In this document: piece after piece, positions 60,721 through 64,000 of the stretch
How the letters are laid out: each line of letters starts with the position of its first letter
How positions within the stretch are numbered: the first letter of the stretch is position 1
Source of the DNA: Callaeas wilsoni
Taxonomy: Eukaryota; Chordata; Aves; Passeriformes; Callaeidae
Direction of reading: 5' to 3'
Length of the DNA stretch: 64,000 bases
Assembly (NCBI GenBank): GCA_013398955.1
Contig: VWPU01006138.1
Location: 39,758 to 103,757, forward strand
Translations under genes and position numbers: made by a program
Notes under the pieces: generated by a model
The model's input: the letters and a program-made list of their open reading frames with translations, nothing else
Told to the model about the DNA's origin: nothing
Databases searched by the model: none

Positions 60721-63700
60721 AGCTGTTTGTACAAAGCCAGCCATGTACTTAAAAGGGTCATTGAACAAATTTGCAGCACTGGCTGTCATTTGCCTGTAAA
60801 AGCAGCAGGTGTATCAGTGTGTCCTGAATGCACAGCAGCCCAGAGCCAGGCTGCTCTCTGCAAACGAGACGGTGAGACAGAGGAGAAGATATTCCTACCC
60901 AAAATGGCTGAACTGCCCAGATGAATTGGGCAACAGCACATGAGCAGCTGAGAACGTGCTGCAGCCTTCTGGCTGCTGGGGGTCTGCAGGGCTGGGTTTA
61001 GGCACTCTCAGTTAAAGAGCAGGCTGCTGTTCTTACACCAGGGACAGGGACAGAGTTTACTCTTTCTCAGGTATTTCCTACCCTGTTCCAAACTCACTAG
61101 TCTGGGCTAGCTTTTAGCACTAAGTCATATGGAATTACTTTTGGCACCTGCTCCCAGGGATGAAAACACCTTTCTGGTTATGTTTGCAGACATCACTGAG
61201 GACCATGGAGATAGCTGGAGTGTATCTCCAAGAGATCAAACACTTCCCAACTGAGGCAAATGGAGAAAGAGTTAATCAGAAAGCAGGGGTGGAGAGGAGT
61301 TTCTGCAGAGCTCAGGGCTGAGAGGAGCAGTGAGCCAGCAGAGATCACTGCTGGGATGGAGGAAGTGGGGCTGCAACCTGCTCAAACCAGGGTTTGGTCA
61401 ACAATTCCACAGCTGGAGCCTTCAACAGGATGTGGAGCCAACCCCAGGACAGGTTGGGGGTGCAGGAAACCACATCAGGGCTATGAGGGCTCTGAAGGGA
61501 GGGACTGGGTGCACAGCACCTGCTCCTTTCTACCAGGCGCTTCATTCCTTGCATTGCTGCTGCAGTATCCCCCAGCTATGGGCAAGCTCCTGGGCTGCAG
61601 CTGTGCCTGAAAGGATAGTGCAGCCCCAAGTCTGAATTTATTTTTTCTCCTTGAAATCTGCAGGAATAGAGTGCACTTCCCTCGCTTTCTGCCTGGTCTG
61701 CTGAAGCCTGCCCTTCCTGGTCGTGGGCTCAGTGATTCCACAAAGATGAGCAGATTTGTACACAAGGTAGGTCCAGGATAAACTAGGACCACATGAGTGG
61801 AAAAGGCCAGATGTGTGTTCCTTTAAATCATAATCTGTCATGTAATATCACACTTAGTTGTCATAGAAACCATGGCATCACTAAGACTTGCAGCTCTTGA
61901 TCCAGCAAAACAGTTGAGCATTTGCTTTTAATATAAAGTACGTGCTTAAATTCCAACTATTTCTATGGCACTGCTTGTATGCCTAGAACACTTTATTTTC
62001 TTCCTGTGTGAGAGCGATGTGGCCCAGTGAAACCTCCCGGCTGCTTTAGTTAAGCCCAAACAGTACCCGCGTTTCACAATGAGAAAAATTACTGGCACAG
62101 GAATGGTCCACAGAGAGTCCAAACAGAACTTTTTAAGAAGATGTGTTGGCAATTGAGTGCTTGATTAGATCACATCACTGTCTCTGCTTCTGCAACCTGA
62201 AAAAGCATTAGAATAATGCTTTTCACAACTTCTTCCAGTACTTAGGACACTGGACAACTCTTAATTCTATTGATTGTATGAGGAGAATTTTTTTTTTCAA
62301 TTACTCTAGAAAATGTGGAAGTTTGATCATAATTTCTAACAGAAACATTCATGCTCCCAAATTAAATAACCTATTTATTGTAGCTGTTCATGAGGAATTT
62401 TGTATTTTTCTTTGAAAACTCAGTTTCTGATTTAAATGTTTAACACTTTGTTTTAATTTTAAGGTACGTTTTAGCATTGAAAGTGCTGAGGAAAGTATGA
62501 AAGTATCCCTTGTGTCTCCAAGAAAACAACAACAAAAAAATGCTGACAGATTAAGAAAATGCTACACGTGTTTTGGTTTGAAGTTCTGGGGATTTAAAAC
62601 ATCTCTTATCTGGGTCTTCGAGCAGGTGTCCGTGTTGAATATTCAATTCTATTGCAAATGCATTTGAAAGATGACACATGATATTTCACTCACTCACATT
62701 AACTACAGTATTTCTCCCCAGATCATACTACAGAGGAAATGCTCAGGTACCTTTGCAGAGACTAAATGTCCCCCTGCAGACAGGGCCTCGTTCAAGGCTT
62801 GCTGGGCTCAGTGGGCAGGTTTCCACTGGAGCTCAGTGGGTTCTTTATCAGAATTAGGTGGTTTAGTCTATATATGCCTGGTTTGTGATTCATATTTGGT
62901 CTCATGGTAGATGTGGGTTAATGCTTTGACCAATTTCAGCAGTTGATAGCTGGACCTACCCACATCTGTTACAGCTGTTCTGTAAAGTTATATATCTGCA
63001 TTAGTGCCAAGGAAACCTGTTCTGTAGAACTTCAGTAGGTTGAGGTGGTAGCAACTCCACAGTAAACTCAGTGCATTTGTAGTGCTTTCTGTCAGCAGGA
63101 AAAAAAAAAAGCAGCGATATCCCAAAGGTATCAGCTTTTGTGGAAATTAAAGCAGGTTAATAAAAGTGGCTGAGTCATAACTCTCTTCCAATTTGAGGGA
63201 TGTTTGTGGACAAATCTTCCTGCTATTTACTGAGCTCCACCAGCTGGTAAATGACTGTGTTTCTAAAAGCTCTTGTTGTAAAAAGTTAAAATTTTGTGAA
63301 TGGAAAAAGGGTTTTTAAATGTTCCTGACTAATCTCCTTGCTTGGAGAGGAAGGTATCAGCATTTGTATGACTGCAAAGATAAATTGATGAGTGTGCTGT
63401 TGATTTTGCTGATTTCAGAGTACCTGGACAAAAAGAATCTCATCTGTAAAAACATTTTATGAAACAGAATGATTCACACAAAAAAATGAATAAGAATTCA
63501 TGGTCAGCCATATTCACCATCAGACACACAAAGGGATAGTTCTCCAGATTCGTTTATAATAATACTGTATAAATGTAATTAATTGAAGCTGAGAACAAGA
63601 TAGGGAAAGGGGACAGTAAGCTACTTTTCTCTTTTATACTTACAGGGCTTAAGTGTAGTTTTTACACAGAGCCTAAGAATTCCTAGCGCTCCGAGTGTTC

Positions 63701-63849
63701 CCTGCAGTCCGTCGGAGGTGATGGACAAACTGCGAGTGACTGTCCTGAATGCTTGAAATCAATTTCAGAGCACAGAAGAGCGCCAGTGCCCTCTTTTATC
63801 GCTCTCTGTTTTCTCTTCATGGCTGTGGGCATTGCAGGGCCTTTTGTCT
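60721..63849. other. No gene recognised; noncoding DNA
   Basis: Only short chance frames occur (the largest 116 codons at 61260-61610). An A12 run sits near 63100. CpG starts to rise from about 63685, towards the island at the right edge. Confidence 0.5.
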
Positions 63850-64000
63850 CCTCCGAGCACGGGAAATCCCCGGCCGCGCCCGGGCCCGGGCCTGTCCCGC
63901 CGCGCCGTGAGGGGAGCGCCGCGCGGGGAGCGCGCCCCGCCAGGGGGCGCCGTGCGAGCGCAGCGGGGCTGCTGTGGGCAGCCAGCGGGACACCGCGACA
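63850..64000. promoter_or_regulatory. CpG island, left part; probable promoter of a gene outside or spanning the edge
   Basis: About 26 CpG occur in the last 150 bases, with long GC-only stretches such as CCCGGCCGCGCCCGGGCCCGGG. This is the density of a housekeeping or developmental promoter island and the highest in the window. Several GGGCG/CCCGC elements of SP/KLF type are present and no TATA box is obvious. The island continues past the edge, so neither the start site nor the transcription direction can be set. Confidence 0.8.
63937..63950 (+). promoter_or_regulatory. CTCF binding site
   Basis: CCGCCAGGGGGCGC matches the CTCF core (CCASYAGRKGGCRS) at nearly every position, including the key AGGGGGCGC. 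Its place at the left rim of a CpG island is a common setting for a promoter-proximal CTCF site and possible domain boundary. By the usual convention this plus-strand match is the forward orientation. Confidence 0.75.

Overview
The window reads as nuclear DNA from a bird. The interspersed repeats are two 3' ends of CR1 LINEs (5325-5704 and 46950-47101), one LTR that resembles avian ERVL-type LTRs (57022-57445) and one or two very old MIR-type SINE relics. There are no Alu, L1 or B-type SINEs. Repeat density is low, composition is moderately AT-rich and CpG-poor, with a few sharply bounded CpG-rich patches. Species, chromosome and locus cannot be fixed from the sequence, and a crocodile or turtle is not strictly excluded.

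No complete protein-coding gene is visible. Open frames scattered through the window are short, have no recognisable domains and are best explained by chance, apart from two candidates. (1) At 4101-4047 on the minus strand, a start codon in good context is followed by a typical signal peptide of 18 codons and runs into a consensus splice donor. A strong acceptor lies about 120 bases upstream and no ATG lies between. It looks like the first coding exon of a secreted or membrane protein whose other exons I could not find. (2) At 37730-37913 on the plus strand, an open stretch between splice-like sites carries a decayed or diverged Krueppel-type C2H2 zinc-finger signature.

Layout: 1-4.05 kb holds nothing recognisable; 4.05-4.22 kb the signal-peptide exon; 5.3-5.7 kb CR1; 9.96-10.14 kb MIR relic; 10.8-11.2 kb a 20-bp minisatellite of about 17 units, open in all six frames, followed by a CpG-rich flank to 11.44 kb; 11.4-34.8 kb mostly featureless DNA with small tandem repeats and two G-quadruplex motifs; 34.8-35.65 kb three TGATTGAC sites of PBX/MEIS type around a CpG-rich patch; 36.0 kb a (TA)12 run; 37.7-38.3 kb the zinc-finger relic and another CpG-rich patch; 43.56-43.62 kb an interlocked pair of inverted repeats around a TCACGTGA box; 46.95 kb CR1; 56.4-56.6 kb a CpG-rich patch; 57.0-57.5 kb the LTR with a primer-binding-site-like sequence; 60.2-60.7 kb a possible conserved noncoding block; and from about 63.85 kb to the right edge a dense CpG island with a near-perfect CTCF site, probably the start of a promoter that continues outside the window.

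How the parts may relate is inference. The right-edge island could be the promoter of a gene running either way. If that gene runs leftwards, most of this window would be a long first intron, a 20-nt splice-flanked segment at 17169-17188 could be a 5' UTR microexon, and the signal-peptide exon at 4.1 kb could be its first coding exon. Nothing here proves that link.
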